Below are positions 46,163 through 55,356 of a DNA stretch of 64,000 bases, piece by piece. Position 1 is the first letter of the stretch, and every line of letters starts with the position of its first letter. The stretch is taken from the NCBI RefSeq assembly GCF_002224645.1, contig NZ_CP022121.1, positions 434,001-498,000 on the forward strand, written 5' to 3'. A program made the translations under genes and the position numbers. The stretch comes from Dehalobacterium formicoaceticum. GTDB taxonomy: Bacteria > Bacillota > Dehalobacteriia > Dehalobacteriales > Dehalobacteriaceae. The notes under the pieces were generated by a model that saw only the letters and a program-made list of their open reading frames with translations, was not told where the DNA came from and did no database searches.

Positions 46163-46921
46163 TTACCATTCTTCCTTTAATATTTTTCCTTGAAAAATTG
46201 CTGCCATTTCCTCTGAATAAACACCTGTTTTTTGATAGATAAAAAGAGGCGGCAAAATATGTACATCTCTTTTTCCGTTTTTAATGCCTTCAATCATTAA
46301 AATATTGGGTTCTCTGCCCAGCATAGGGTGTACGAACCTCATGCGTTTAGGCTCCAAACGATAGTCCCGCATCAGGGATATAATTTCCCCCAACCTGGCA
46401 GGTCGATGCACCAGAGCAAAGCGACCTTCAGAGTTAAGAAGGGCGGCTCCTTCTCGGATCACATCCTTCAGAGAACAATAAACCTCCGTGCGGGCTGCCG
46501 CCTTAACAGGGGACAGACTGATTTTTCCAGTTCCCATAGGGGCATAAGGGGGATTGCTCACCACCAAGTCAAATGAACCTTTCCCCAATTGAGCTGAAGC
46601 CTCTTTAATGTCGCCAACTTTAATAGTAATCTGTTGGTTAAGATTGTTTAATGACACACTCCTTTCGGCCATGTGCGCTACTTCCTCTTTCAGCTCCAGA
46701 CCGATAATGCTGGCATTACGCAGTCGGGCAGCTAACAACAATGGAATCACTCCTGTGCCGGTCCCTAAATCTACCACCCGATCCCCCGGTCTCAAAAGCA
46801 GGAAATCCGCTAAAAGGACGGCATCCAAAGAAAAACAAAACCAATTGGGATTTTGAATTATTTTTAAATTGCGCCACAACAAGTCATCTATGCGCTCCTC
46901 AGACTGACTCACCACACCCAC
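46163..46921 (-). CDS. tRNA1(Val) (adenine37-N6)-methyltransferase-like
   Basis: The 252-residue class I methyltransferase has DRVVDLGTGTGVIPLLLA as SAM motif I, GLELKEEVAHMA, and the catalytic LVVSNPPYAPMG tetrad (NPPY). This is the YabB/TrmN6 family, which methylates A37 of certain tRNAs. It lies one base after the end of yabA, in the conserved order yabA-yabB-rsmI. Confidence 0.92.
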   Translation of the reverse strand: MGVVSQSEERIDDLLWRNLKIIQNPNWFCFSLDAVLLADFLLLRPGDRVVDLGTGTGVIPLLLAARLRNASIIGLELKEEVAHMAERSVSLNNLNQQITIKVGDIKEASAQLGKGSFDLVVSNPPYAPMGTGKISLSPVKAAARTEVYCSLKDVIREGAALLNSEGRFALVHRPARLGEIISLMRDYRLEPKRMRFVHPMLGREPNILMIEGIKNGKRDVHILPPLFIYQKTGVYSEEMAAIFQGKILKEEW

Positions 46922-46922
46922 C

Positions 46923-47219
46923 CTATATCTCTCCAGAAGACTGGTTTTCTTTATTTAAAAAACTAACGCAAAAAAGACAATCCTCGGTACGTGCCCGCGC
47001 AAAATGGGCAGGGCAAACGTGATATCCTTCCTCATATAAACGAATCAGATTTTCAAAGCCTGCCCCTTGATCTTTTTTGGCATAGAGCTGGGCGCGCAAA
47101 AATTCATTCTGCTCTTCCAAATGATGAACGTGCCGCTGTATGGTTCGAATTTCCTCAATAAATTTTTGTACCTTTTCTTCCATTTCCCGAAGAGCTTGAG
47201 ATAACTCCACCGTCATCAC
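46923..47219 (-). CDS. yabA: DNA replication initiation control protein YabA
   Basis: The 98-residue protein has an N-terminal coiled coil (about 10-55) and a C-terminal zinc motif ([18 protein letters not shown]), the arrangement of YabA, which bridges DnaA and the DnaN clamp to prevent over-initiation. The start ATG overlaps the end of ricT by 4 bases. Sequence identity to known YabA is low in the coiled coil, but length, zinc motif and position all agree. Confidence 0.9.
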   Translation of the reverse strand: MMTVELSQALREMEEKVQKFIEEIRTIQRHVHHLEEQNEFLRAQLYAKKDQGAGFENLIRLYEEGYHVCPAHFARARTEDCLFCVSFLNKENQSSGEI

Positions 47220-47929
47220 TCCTCATGTGTTTCAAATTCACCATCTTCTGCCACCGGGGCCCCGGATTTCTTCCGTCCGCATTCTCTATTTTCATAATCA
47301 TCGCTTTCATATTTCAAACAGCACATTAATCTTCCGCAAATGCCGGAAATTTTCGTAGGATTCAATGATAAATGCTGTTGCTTGGCCATACGAATAGATA
47401 CAGGCTGAAAATCCCCCAATATGGAATGACAGCAGAGAATGCGGCCGCAGGACGCCAAACCGCCCAACATTTTCGCCTCATCCCGCACCCCAATTTGCCT
47501 TAACTCAATGCGTGTTCGAAAAACTGCCGCCAAATCCTTCACCAAATTGCGAAAATCCACCCTGCCCTCAGCAGTAAAATAGAAGATAATTTTACTGACA
47601 TCAAAGGTATATTCCACATCTACCAGCTTCATAGGCAGTTCATGTTCTTGTATCTTCTGCTGACACAGTTTAAAAGCTTCCTTTTCCTTTTCTTTATTTT
47701 CCTGATAGACACAGGTGTCCTCCTCAGTTGCCTTTCTTAAAACGCTTTTTAATGGAGAAACCACTTCTTCTTCCGGTACCATTTTGGGTGCCACCACCAC
47801 GAGACCATACTCTATACCCCGGGCTGTTTCAACTACCACCCCGTCTCCGACGGTTAAATCCAACTCTTCGGGACTGAAATAATATATTTTTCCGGCTTTT
47901 TTAAACCGTACTCCAACAACCTTTTCCAT
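47216..47929 (-). CDS. ricT: PSP1-domain protein RicT (YaaT)
   Basis: The 237-residue protein starts [20 protein letters not shown] and has the PSP1 domain (about 60-190) with the Cys-rich region [16 protein letters not shown] and [14 protein letters not shown] that binds the [4Fe-4S] clusters of the RicAFT (Y) complex. That complex promotes RNase Y-mediated mRNA maturation and affects sporulation phosphorelay. It sits between holB and yabA as in Bacillus. Confidence 0.95.
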   Translation of the reverse strand: MEKVVGVRFKKAGKIYYFSPEELDLTVGDGVVVETARGIEYGLVVVAPKMVPEEEVVSPLKSVLRKATEEDTCVYQENKEKEKEAFKLCQQKIQEHELPMKLVDVEYTFDVSKIIFYFTAEGRVDFRNLVKDLAAVFRTRIELRQIGVRDEAKMLGGLASCGRILCCHSILGDFQPVSIRMAKQQHLSLNPTKISGICGRLMCCLKYESDDYENRECGRKKSGAPVAEDGEFETHEE

Positions 47930-47930
47930 C

Positions 47931-48800
47931 TTATTCCTCCGCTTCTGACTGAAAATAAACTTGTATTCTTAATAATAACACATCGATCGCCAATCTAAAG
48001 TTGACGTTTTGTCTTAGGAGCTGCTGACTTTGTGCCACCTCTTGCGCCGCCCGGAAAGCCTGATCCGGTGATAATGGGCTGGTTAGCAACAGATCCCAAT
48101 AATCTTTATGGTGCACCATACCCTTTTCCTCGATGAGCTTGGCCACTCCAATATCCCGAAACCAGGTTACCAAACCCTCCAATAATCTCGGGACATATTC
48201 TTTATTTTTTTCCCACGTCTCAGATATTTTCAGCAGCTGAGCATAATCCATTTGTGGAAGACTTTGAACCAGGGTAACCACTTGATTCACATATTCATCC
48301 TGCTTTTCCCCTTCTACCGAAGGATCCTCCAGGACTTCTTCCCCAAATTTTATCACCTGGCAGCGGGAAAGTACAGTTGGTAAAATCTCATCTCCGTTTT
48401 CCGCCAGAAGAATAAAAATTGTTCCTTCCGGGGGTTCTTCCAACATCTTTAACATACTGTTCGCTGCAGAATGAGTCATCAGATCACCACCGGTCAAGAT
48501 CAGCACCTTATATTTCCCTTCGTAATTCTGATAACTGATTAATTTATGCAATTCCCGTCCCTGCTCTATTTTAAAGCTGGTTCCTAAGGGCTCTATGATC
48601 GTGACATCAGGATGATTGTCATGTTCAATCTTGCGGCAGCTTAGGCAGACCCCGCATGCCCTCCCTTCAATAGGGGAGAGGCAATTGACTGCCTTGGCCA
48701 GATCGACAGCGTTTGCCAGGGTTATCTTTCGTGGTCCCAAAAACAGATAAGCATGAACCATTAGATTTGATTTAACGGCTTGCTGTAATTGAGGGAGCAT
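47931..48800 (-). CDS. holB: DNA polymerase III delta-prime subunit
   Basis: The 289-residue clamp-loader protein has HAYLFLGPRKITLANAV, a zinc module CGVCLSCRKIEHDNHPD, AANSMLKMLEEPPEGTIFILL and the SRC motif (LPTVLSRCQVIKF). The P-loop is shortened: GPRK replaces the usual GPxGxGKT, which fits the known loss of ATP binding in delta-prime subunits. It lies between tmk and ricT. Confidence 0.95.
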   Translation of the reverse strand: MLPQLQQAVKSNLMVHAYLFLGPRKITLANAVDLAKAVNCLSPIEGRACGVCLSCRKIEHDNHPDVTIIEPLGTSFKIEQGRELHKLISYQNYEGKYKVLILTGGDLMTHSAANSMLKMLEEPPEGTIFILLAENGDEILPTVLSRCQVIKFGEEVLEDPSVEGEKQDEYVNQVVTLVQSLPQMDYAQLLKISETWEKNKEYVPRLLEGLVTWFRDIGVAKLIEEKGMVHHKDYWDLLLTSPLSPDQAFRAAQEVAQSQQLLRQNVNFRLAIDVLLLRIQVYFQSEAEE

Positions 48801-48835
48801 TTCATCACCAACTTAAATTAAAATAAGGATAATTC

Positions 48836-49516
48836 CTAACCATTAATAATATCTTTGACCTCTCGATAAACATCCTCGTGAATCTCCGGAATGGAACGCA
48901 ATTGATTTCCCTGTATACAGGAAACCTGCTTCCAACCGTATTTGGCCGCTACATAAAGGGAATTCTCATAGGAGCTTTTCAGATATAATTTATTTCTCTC
49001 ATGAATATCCTGTTTTACCCCGCCGGTGTATTTATTTTTTCTTTCTTCCATCAAGCGATTACTAAATTCCGTCGGCATATCCAGAAAGATCACTCCATCC
49101 GGAACCGGCAGCTTATAGATGTTAAATTCAAAATTCCATAACCATTCCAGATAGCGGTCCTTGTCTTTACCTTCCAGCTTCGCCCCCTGGTGCACCATAT
49201 TGGAGGTGGCATAACGATCCGCTAAGATAATGCCTCCCTGGGTATAAAAATCCTCCCAGATTGTTTTATAGGAAGCATAGCGATCCACGGTATAGAAGGT
49301 AGAAGATATATAGGGATCCACATCCCCAGGATTTTTGCCAAAATCACCGTTTAAATACATTTTTACTAAAGCAGAAGAAGGGCTTTGATAGTTGGGGAAC
49401 TCTACCTTTTTTACCGGATAAGACTCTTGCTCCAATCTTTGAAATAACAATTGGGTTTGAGTCGCTTTCCCGCTGCTATCCGCACCGCTCTCAATAATAA
49501 TTAATTTACCTTTCAT
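48836..49516 (-). CDS. tmk: Thymidylate kinase
   Basis: The 226-residue nucleoside monophosphate kinase has the P-loop ESGADSSGKATQTQL, DRYATSNMVHQGAKL (the DRY/DRF-type motif) and GVIFLDMPTEF. It phosphorylates dTMP to dTDP. The P-loop differs from the common EGxDGSGKTTQ, and the protein is longer than E. coli Tmk by about 13 residues, as in a distinct clostridial group. Position before holB supports tmk. Confidence 0.92.
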   Translation of the reverse strand: MKGKLIIIESGADSSGKATQTQLLFQRLEQESYPVKKVEFPNYQSPSSALVKMYLNGDFGKNPGDVDPYISSTFYTVDRYASYKTIWEDFYTQGGIILADRYATSNMVHQGAKLEGKDKDRYLEWLWNFEFNIYKLPVPDGVIFLDMPTEFSNRLMEERKNKYTGGVKQDIHERNKLYLKSSYENSLYVAAKYGWKQVSCIQGNQLRSIPEIHEDVYREVKDIING

Positions 49517-49539
49517 CGCTCAATCTCCCCATCCTGATC

Positions 49540-51009
49540 CTATTCTTTCAACACCGCCAAGATTTTTCCCGACGCATCCCCCGGCCCCTGAATATGGCCG
49601 CCCCAGCTCTTAATTTGATCTATCTGATCCAAAACCTCTCGGGTGATGATTTCCCCTGGTACTACCAGCGGAATGCCCGGCGGATAAGGACAAATGAACT
49701 CACCGGAGATATAGCCTGCCGCCTCCCACAAGGGAATTCTCATTTTAGGGGCATGCATTGCCTCTCCCGGCAAAAGGACCATTTTCCCCATTTGATACCT
49801 GAAATTTGAAGAAGTCCTTTTCCTCTTTCTTATGGGAAAACGGGCTGCTAAGTCTTGTAAAGCTCCCCATAAATACTCAATCTCTTCTTTGCCATCTCCT
49901 ATAGTCACGATTAAAAGTACTCCCTTTAAAGAAGCCATTTCCGGTTGAATACGGTAGGTATTCCTTAATTCCTCTGCCAGTTGATATCCGTTTAAACCTA
50001 AATCCGCGCTGTTTAACAGGATTTTACTGGAGTCAAAGCTTGTACAGCAGGATGTATTCAAAGATTCCTCATCTAAGCATTCCATCCCTTTAAGCTGTGC
50101 CACTTTGCGGCGAAACCACCGGGAAAGGTCTAAGATTTGCTCAGCCATCTGGGATCCCTTTTCCGCCCACTGCTTCCGTTGAGCATCAAGGGAAGCCATT
50201 AATAGATAAGAGGGGCTGGTGGATTGGAGCAGTGACAAATAATTTTTCAGAGGGAGATTCTGATCCTGAAGCAACAATAGACCGGATTGGGTGAAGGAGC
50301 CCATGGTTTTATGCCATCCTTGCACCGCAATTGCTGCTCCGCATTCCAAAGCTGCGGGGGGAAAAGAGGGAGAGAATTTGAAATGAGCCCCATGAGCTTC
50401 ATCTGCAATTAAAGGAATACCTGCCTCCTTGGCAATACTACCAATTCCATTTATATCTGATATCAACCCCTGGTAAGTAGGGTGCACCATCACCAAAGCT
50501 TTCCCCTGAGGATAAGTCCTGATCGCTTCTGCTGCTTGTTCCGGTGTCACTCCCAAAGGCATACCCCAATTTTCATCCATCTCAGGCTGAAGATAGACCG
50601 GCTTAGCTCCCGCCAGCATCACCCCTTCATACACACTCCGATGAGCATGACGCGGAATTATAATCGTATCTCCCGGCCGGCACAAGGCCATAATGGCTGC
50701 ATGAATTCCCGCGGTCACCCCGTTTACCAAAAAATATGCTTTTTGGGCACCCATCAAAGAAGCCGCTAAATTTTGCGCCGATTCTATAGGGCCTGTAGGA
50801 TGGTGCAGATCATCCAAACCCTCAATCTCTGTCAGGTCTAAAGAAAAAACCCCTTGTCCCAAATACGCCTGCCATTGGGGAAGAAGTCCTCTTCCCCCTT
50901 TATGACCGGGGACATGGAAGGGATGAAATTTCTTGCATTGATATTTTATCAGTTCCTCCAAAAGAGGAGCTGTCCTTTGGCTAATTTTCTTTACTTGCTT
51001 CATAGTCAT
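49540..51009 (-). CDS. Orn/Lys/Arg decarboxylase-family PLP enzyme (YaaO-like)
   Basis: The protein of about 489 residues is a fold-type I decarboxylase: FHVPGHKGGRGLLP near the start, FLVNGVTAGIHAAIMAL, LIADEAHGAHFKF, and VQGWHKTMGSFTQS with the PLP-binding Lys. The C-terminal domain ends with PPGIPLVVPGEIIT. It decarboxylates arginine, lysine or ornithine to a polyamine precursor; which one is not clear. Three ATGs compete (51051, 51033, 51009); 51009 gives a normal N-terminal length and has CAGG upstream, but this is uncertain. Confidence 0.9.
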   Translation of the reverse strand: MTMKQVKKISQRTAPLLEELIKYQCKKFHPFHVPGHKGGRGLLPQWQAYLGQGVFSLDLTEIEGLDDLHHPTGPIESAQNLAASLMGAQKAYFLVNGVTAGIHAAIMALCRPGDTIIIPRHAHRSVYEGVMLAGAKPVYLQPEMDENWGMPLGVTPEQAAEAIRTYPQGKALVMVHPTYQGLISDINGIGSIAKEAGIPLIADEAHGAHFKFSPSFPPAALECGAAIAVQGWHKTMGSFTQSGLLLLQDQNLPLKNYLSLLQSTSPSYLLMASLDAQRKQWAEKGSQMAEQILDLSRWFRRKVAQLKGMECLDEESLNTSCCTSFDSSKILLNSADLGLNGYQLAEELRNTYRIQPEMASLKGVLLIVTIGDGKEEIEYLWGALQDLAARFPIRKRKRTSSNFRYQMGKMVLLPGEAMHAPKMRIPLWEAAGYISGEFICPYPPGIPLVVPGEIITREVLDQIDQIKSWGGHIQGPGDASGKILAVLKE

Positions 51010-51139
51010 TGAACCTGCTGTTATCTTAATCATATTTTCGTCTCGATACAAGATGCATTTTTTTCGAAAATATCTATCTTAGATTATATCAGAATTTATC
51101 CCTAAAAGCACTGAGAAGAGTATCCCACACTCTTCTCAG

Positions 51140-51334
51140 CTAACTGCGTATTTCTGCCCTTCCAATCCATATTTTTTTTAAACAATTCTGTACATAAGGA
51201 TAATAAATATCCTCCGGATTTAGTGTGGCAATCATCTCCTCACAATATGGGCAAATAAAGTTCCCCTGGATAATCATACCTCTCGCATGCAGAGGCACGA
51301 TCTCGCTGCAAACTAAACACCTTATTTTCATCAT
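51140..51334 (-). CDS. gin: Sigma-G inhibitor Gin (CsfB)
   Basis: The 64-residue protein has two CxxC pairs (CLVCSEIV and CPYCEEMI) forming a zinc ribbon, as in Gin, the anti-sigma factor that holds sigma-G inactive until engulfment is complete. It heads the same conserved gene string as csfB in B. subtilis. A GGAATGGCCG sequence precedes the ATG pair. Confidence 0.88.
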   Translation of the reverse strand: MMKIRCLVCSEIVPLHARGMIIQGNFICPYCEEMIATLNPEDIYYPYVQNCLKKIWIGRAEIRS

Positions 51335-51427
51335 GAGCGGCCATTCCCTTTCTATGTGTATTCTACCCTTATAAACTATATTATTAAAACTGCTCCCGCC
51401 TGTGTCTGGCAGCTAATTATTTTCCCC

Positions 51428-52288
51428 TTAAAGCATGATCTTTGAGCTTGTACCATAATTTTGAGGAAAAAAGCTTGCACAAAATTCCCTGAGCAAGCAA
51501 ACTTTTTTATTTTTTCTTTGTATCCCGGCATAATCAATATAGGTATCCCCTGTCAGCAGCAATTCCGAGATGGGAACCACCTGATAGCCATCCTTCTCCA
51601 AGGCTGTTAACATAGGATCTAATGCATCCGGCGTGTATTTTCCTGCATTATGAAATAAAATAATATCCCCCGGCTTGATTTTGGTTAAAATTCGATTTTG
51701 AATTTCATTAGCGGACAAATCCTTCCAGTCCAAGGAATCCACACTCCATTGGATCGCCTTAAAACCCAATCGATCTACGGTGCGGATCACATTGTTATTA
51801 TAGTCTCCATAGGGCGGCCGAAAAAGTACCGGCTTTTGTTCTGTGGCATCATAAATCATTTGAAAGTTATCTTGTAGTTCTTTTTCCATCTGCGCTTCTG
51901 AAAGCTGAGTAAAATGGGGATGGGTAGCGGAGTGCATCCCGATTTCATGACCCTTAGAAGCAATTGTGCGTGCTACATCAGGATATTTTTCCAGCCAAAT
52001 ATTTACCAAAAAGAAGGTGGTCTTGATCTTGTGCTCTTCCATGATCGTCAATAGTTTTTCCGTATTCTCAATTCCCCAGGTGGCATCAAAACTTATGGCA
52101 ATCCTTTTGTCCGGCACATCTACACTATAAATCGGCAATAAACGAATAGTTTTTGAAACCATACTTACCAGATAATTCCTGCCCGTTAATTGTGCTGGCG
52201 CCAAAACAACGCCCGCCATCATCACCAGTAATATTGTCCCTGCCAGCCATTTATATTTACGTTTTCCCCTCATATCGATTACAATCAT
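51428..52288 (-). CDS. PdaB-like sporulation polysaccharide deacetylase
   Basis: The 286-residue protein has an N-terminal membrane segment (about 10-27) and a NodB domain: ISFDATWGIENTEKLLTI (the first Asp motif in the PdaB form), EIGMHSATHPHFTQ (zinc His pair), FRPPYGDYNNNV and GDIILFHNAGKYTPDAL. PdaB is needed for late spore cortex stability. The ATG at 52288 has GGGAGGGAG upstream. The C-terminal 30 residues (KKVCLLREFCASFF) extend past the usual end. Confidence 0.88.
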   Translation of the reverse strand: MIVIDMRGKRKYKWLAGTILLVMMAGVVLAPAQLTGRNYLVSMVSKTIRLLPIYSVDVPDKRIAISFDATWGIENTEKLLTIMEEHKIKTTFFLVNIWLEKYPDVARTIASKGHEIGMHSATHPHFTQLSEAQMEKELQDNFQMIYDATEQKPVLFRPPYGDYNNNVIRTVDRLGFKAIQWSVDSLDWKDLSANEIQNRILTKIKPGDIILFHNAGKYTPDALDPMLTALEKDGYQVVPISELLLTGDTYIDYAGIQRKNKKVCLLREFCASFFPQNYGTSSKIML

Positions 52289-52469
52289 AGAAATCTCCCT
52301 CCCACGCTTCATCACTAATATTTATGCAGATTTGCAGGGAATATGTATGAATAGGCAAGAAAAATAAGCTGTACCCCAGCGATTATTCAACCGCCGATGC
52401 AACAGCTCTTAAGATCACCTCGTATGAAATTGATATCAAGGACTACCGTTGTTTTTAATCAGTAATCAG

Positions 52470-52691
52470 CTATGATGCAGAATTATTTTTTCTATCGGAT
52501 AATATCTGTATAATTTGTTTGTTTGCCTCAATAACCTCATCTAATTGCTTAATGATTATTTCATTTTGCAGACGCTGATTCTCATCTCTCTTTTTACTAT
52601 TTTTGTAAATATTATATATTAGGAGCCCGATAAAAGCAATTAAGAATATATTTATTAAAGCCCATAGTAATTCACTAATGTTAATTGTCAC
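52470..52691 (-). CDS. Small single-pass membrane protein, unknown function
   Basis: The 73-residue protein has one membrane segment (about 7-28, LLWALINIFLIAFIGLLIYNIY) followed by a charged, amphipathic helix likely to form a coiled coil (EIIIKQLDEVIEANKQIIQIL). GGGAGGTTAAATAG precedes the ATG. I do not recognise the family. It is alone between pdaB-like and a secreted protein gene. Confidence 0.7.
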   Translation of the reverse strand: MTINISELLWALINIFLIAFIGLLIYNIYKNSKKRDENQRLQNEIIIKQLDEVIEANKQIIQILSDRKNNSAS

Positions 52692-52812
52692 CTATTTAAC
52701 CTCCCTGTTATGATTAGCTTTTAATATTAATACCTTCCCAGCACAATTTTAACTGAGAAGGTATTTTAAATCTTTATCCATTATAATCGGTTAAAATGTA
52801 TTAAAACTAATT

Positions 52813-53394
52813 TTAGTGGAATATCATTAAATAACCATCCAGACTTATTGTTTTTGAATATAATCTTACTGTCCCATTAACTAAAAGATAGTATTCTAAT
52901 TCCCCTTCAGCCCAAGCGTAAACATCCCTACCATTTGAATAAATTTCTGCGCCACGAGTCGTCTCATCCCAGTCAAACCCCAAGGTAAATCCTGTTATAT
53001 TTGTGAATGCTAAAGCTCTCGTAACTCGGTAGCCATCATCTGTAACTGTTACCTTTAAATCTACTTTACCATATAAAGGAACCCCAATTTGGTAAGAGTC
53101 AACTGTATAAGTTCTCGTGGCAAATGTCGAAGCATCTGAATTTATATTTTTTGATAAATCAATAACAATCGGTTTCTTTTCTTTCTTAGCATGGTCGTCT
53201 ATACTTTTGTTAATTAATTCTAAAAAATAAACCAGTTCTTTTTCATTTTTAATTTCTATTGGATTAACACCATTCGGAATTTCAGATACAGTCTTCAAAC
53301 CATATGCCTCAAAAATTTCATCATATGTTTGATCTTCAGATGCAAAGACATTTGGAACAAAAACGACGGTAAATAAGACACTCACTAAAAACAT
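52813..53394 (-). CDS. Secreted protein of unknown function (5' end probably frameshifted)
   Basis: The 193-residue product begins with a hydrophobic signal (FLVSVLFTVVFVPNVFA), then a short acidic region and a beta-rich C-terminal half (YTVDSYQIGVPLYGKVDLKV to TISLDGYLMIF). I do not recognise the family with confidence. The signal lacks its basic start. Upstream an ATG with GGGAGG (about 53435) reads MLRIMSK, then seven A; one extra A would join it to KNSNLVLIMFLVSV and give a normal signal peptide. A frameshift or sequencing error is likely. Confidence 0.75.
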   Translation of the reverse strand: MFLVSVLFTVVFVPNVFASEDQTYDEIFEAYGLKTVSEIPNGVNPIEIKNEKELVYFLELINKSIDDHAKKEKKPIVIDLSKNINSDASTFATRTYTVDSYQIGVPLYGKVDLKVTVTDDGYRVTRALAFTNITGFTLGFDWDETTRGAEIYSNGRDVYAWAEGELEYYLLVNGTVRLYSKTISLDGYLMIFH

Positions 53395-53489
53395 AATTAA
53401 TACAAGATTTGAATTTTTTTAGACATAATTCTTAACATTTTAAATTTACCTCCCTAATTAATCTTTTTATCTTAATTGAGTAATCTGGA

Positions 53490-53815
53490 CTGTTTTGAGC
53501 CACCTGTCCGGTCAAAGTGAGCCACCTTTCTGTTTTTGACTGAGCCACTATTCCGGAATAAGAAAACCAGTTGCCGCATTTATTCCACGATCCTCTTGAC
53601 AACGAGCCTCCACCGGCATATTTTCAGGCATCAGAGGCATCCCCCATGCGAGCATGGTTGATGCCTGGCGCATCAGCCTAACATGCCGGAACTCATTGTC
53701 AAGAGGCTTTCGCGGCATAAACGCTGGTTGGCTTTTCATCCCGGACAGGTGGCTCCCGCCACACCGGAATCGCGGCTCCGCCGCAACGGTATATTCACTT
53801 AATTTAGCCAAAACA
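53490..53815. mobile_element. GC-rich mobile-element remnant with GTGGCTCA repeats and a long hairpin
   Basis: About 325 bases are much more GC-rich than the neighbours. Three copies of TGAGCCAC (53496-53503, 53518-53525, 53541-53548), one followed by TGTCCGGTC and one preceded by CAAAG, recall the terminal repeats of IS21-family elements in Clostridia. No transposase reading frame remains. A nested inverted repeat fills the middle. The remnant call is an inference from base composition and repeats. Confidence 0.5.
53592..53706. repeat. Nested inverted repeat forming a 115-base multi-stem hairpin
   Basis: Four colinear stems pair around one axis: CCTCTTGACAA with TTGTCAAGAGG (53592-53602/53696-53706), CCGGCAT with ATGCCGG (53613-53619/53683-53689), CAGGCATCA with TGATGCCTG (53625-53633/53659-53667), and CCATG with CATGG (53644-53648/53653-53657). 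All pairs are perfect Watson-Crick. Either strand could form it. Confidence 0.85.
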
Positions 53816-53836
53816 ACTAATATTACAGAATTTTCC

Positions 53837-54056
53837 CCCCCTTTCTGTCCTCCTGGAGGTCGTTTATTATGTTATACTTCTAAAAAAAGGCCCTTACCTC
53901 CATGAAAGAAAATAATGTTTCCGGTCTTTCGCATCCATAAACTGGTTATATTACAAATTAAAGATGCGAAAGAAAAACGTGACCTGTTCATAACAATTAG
54001 CTGATCAAAATAGAATACTCTCACCCCTTTCCGTCTTCCTGGAGATCGTATATTAT
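53837..54056. repeat. Pair of about 34-base direct repeats flanking an inverted repeat
   Basis: The sequence at 53837-53870 recurs with a few differences at 54022-54056 (shared cores CCCCTTT, TCCTGGAG and TATTAT). Between them lies a perfect 11-bp inverted repeat, TCTTTCGCATC (53925-53935) with GATGCGAAAGA (53963-53973). No gene is seen in this stretch. Confidence 0.65.
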
Positions 54057-54074
54057 TTCGAAGAAAATGTAAAT

Positions 54075-54545
54075 TTATTCAATTAAAATATTATTTGAGT
54101 ATGAATAGATTGATTCGTCGATGCCGTTATCAGAGGCAGAATGGTGACATTTAACTCTATAATAGTATCCTCGTGAAACTGAATAAGAATACATTCCTTC
54201 CACTTGGCTTGTATTATTTTGCTTAAAGGTTCTTGATGTAACATCAACCCAGGAGGACCCGGTCCATCTTTGCAAATATGGTCTAACTGATAATTCATCT
54301 ACTGAAAACAACGCGGTAGTAATTCCATTCACAACAACACTGGCTGCAGAACCATTCTGTATCACTAAACAATCTCCAAGACCTAATAATCTCAGTGACC
54401 TTAAATCTATTGAATTTTCTACAAAATCATGATGTGGAGGGGGAACTGTTCTTGGTTGTGCAGCTATTACATTGCTCGTGTAAAGTAACATAAAGACACA
54501 TACAGAAATTCCTAAAGCAATTGTTTTTTTGAACATGATCATCAT
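54075..54545 (-). CDS. Secreted DUF6147-like protein
   Basis: The 156-residue protein has a signal peptide (about 1-29, ending VIAA) and a small beta-sandwich: LRLLGLGDCLVIQNGSAASV, VRPYLQRWTGSSWVDVTSRT, and the end YYYRVKCHHSASDNGIDES followed by YSYSNNILIE. This pattern matches DUF6147, secreted proteins of unknown role in Firmicutes. It lies downstream of the ECF sigma/anti-sigma pair and in the same direction, so it may be a target. Confidence 0.8.
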   Translation of the reverse strand: MMIMFKKTIALGISVCVFMLLYTSNVIAAQPRTVPPPHHDFVENSIDLRSLRLLGLGDCLVIQNGSAASVVVNGITTALFSVDELSVRPYLQRWTGSSWVDVTSRTFKQNNTSQVEGMYSYSVSRGYYYRVKCHHSASDNGIDESIYSYSNNILIE

Positions 54546-54597
54546 CCTTCAAAATTAGTTTCTATATATTAGATAATTAACCCCCATGTTAGGTTCA

Positions 54598-55356
54598 CTA
54601 ATTTTGAAGATTATTTGCAATTTTTTTTATTTCATCGGGTGTTAAGTAACCTTCTATACTATAAAATACCCCTTGATCAGCCCATTTTAGTATTACCATA
54701 TCATTTTTAAGCTTTATAATAGTGCCCTCTATCCCCCTAACCATTGTATTTTCAACAACAGTATCCTCTATATCAAAACTTACTCCCAAAGAGACATTAT
54801 CACATAAGCCCATTTCAGATATCATTAGCTGTTTATCAGAATATTTTAAAATAATCTTTACAATATCTTCTTCACCAATAACCTCAACATCTTTTAGGGT
54901 AACTCCTTCCGGGAGCCATCCTGGCATAAAGGGCTTAAATGGCAGTTTTCTTTTAGCATCTTCTAATGTTTTTTGAATTTCTGTCTCCTTATTTATTGGA
55001 GGCGGATTCATCTTGTTATTCGTAATAGTTGTATCTTGGCGATATACCTCAGAAATATTAAATATTGTATTTTCCAAAAAAGTTTCCACCCTTGTAAATA
55101 ACCGTATATTTAAAGCAGCTCCAATATTAGGGGATAATATTGAAGCCAGAAAAAAAATTAATAAAGCTGCAGCAGCACACGCCGTAAACCGTTTCACGAA
55201 AACGTGTCGGATAGTCTTGCACTCTATACCTATTTCCTGCATTATTCTATCTTTGGCTTCATCCGGTACCCGTTGATTATTAATCGCTACTTTTAAATTA
55301 TCTTGGATAAAATTATCTATTTCTATATCATTTCTAATGTCCTTATTCATTCTCAT
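54598..55356 (-). CDS. DUF4367 membrane protein, probable anti-sigma factor
   Basis: The 252-residue protein has a cytoplasmic N terminus (about 1-54), one membrane helix (about 55-75, FTACAAAALLIFFLASIL) and an extracellular DUF4367 domain (about 135-252; FMPGWLPEGVTLKDVEVI, EGTIIKLKNDMVILKWADQG). The start overlaps the end of the ECF sigma factor by 4 bases, typical of a co-translated anti-sigma partner. The signal sensed is unknown. Confidence 0.88.
   Translation of the reverse strand: MRMNKDIRNDIEIDNFIQDNLKVAINNQRVPDEAKDRIMQEIGIECKTIRHVFVKRFTACAAAALLIFFLASILSPNIGAALNIRLFTRVETFLENTIFNISEVYRQDTTITNNKMNPPPINKETEIQKTLEDAKRKLPFKPFMPGWLPEGVTLKDVEVIGEEDIVKIILKYSDKQLMISEMGLCDNVSLGVSFDIEDTVVENTMVRGIEGTIIKLKNDMVILKWADQGVFYSIEGYLTPDEIKKIANNLQN

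Noticed and set aside
53548-53905. Two overlapping frames of 83-87 codons on opposite strands
   Set aside because: They arise from the GC-rich inverted repeat; neither has a ribosome binding site or recognisable family.
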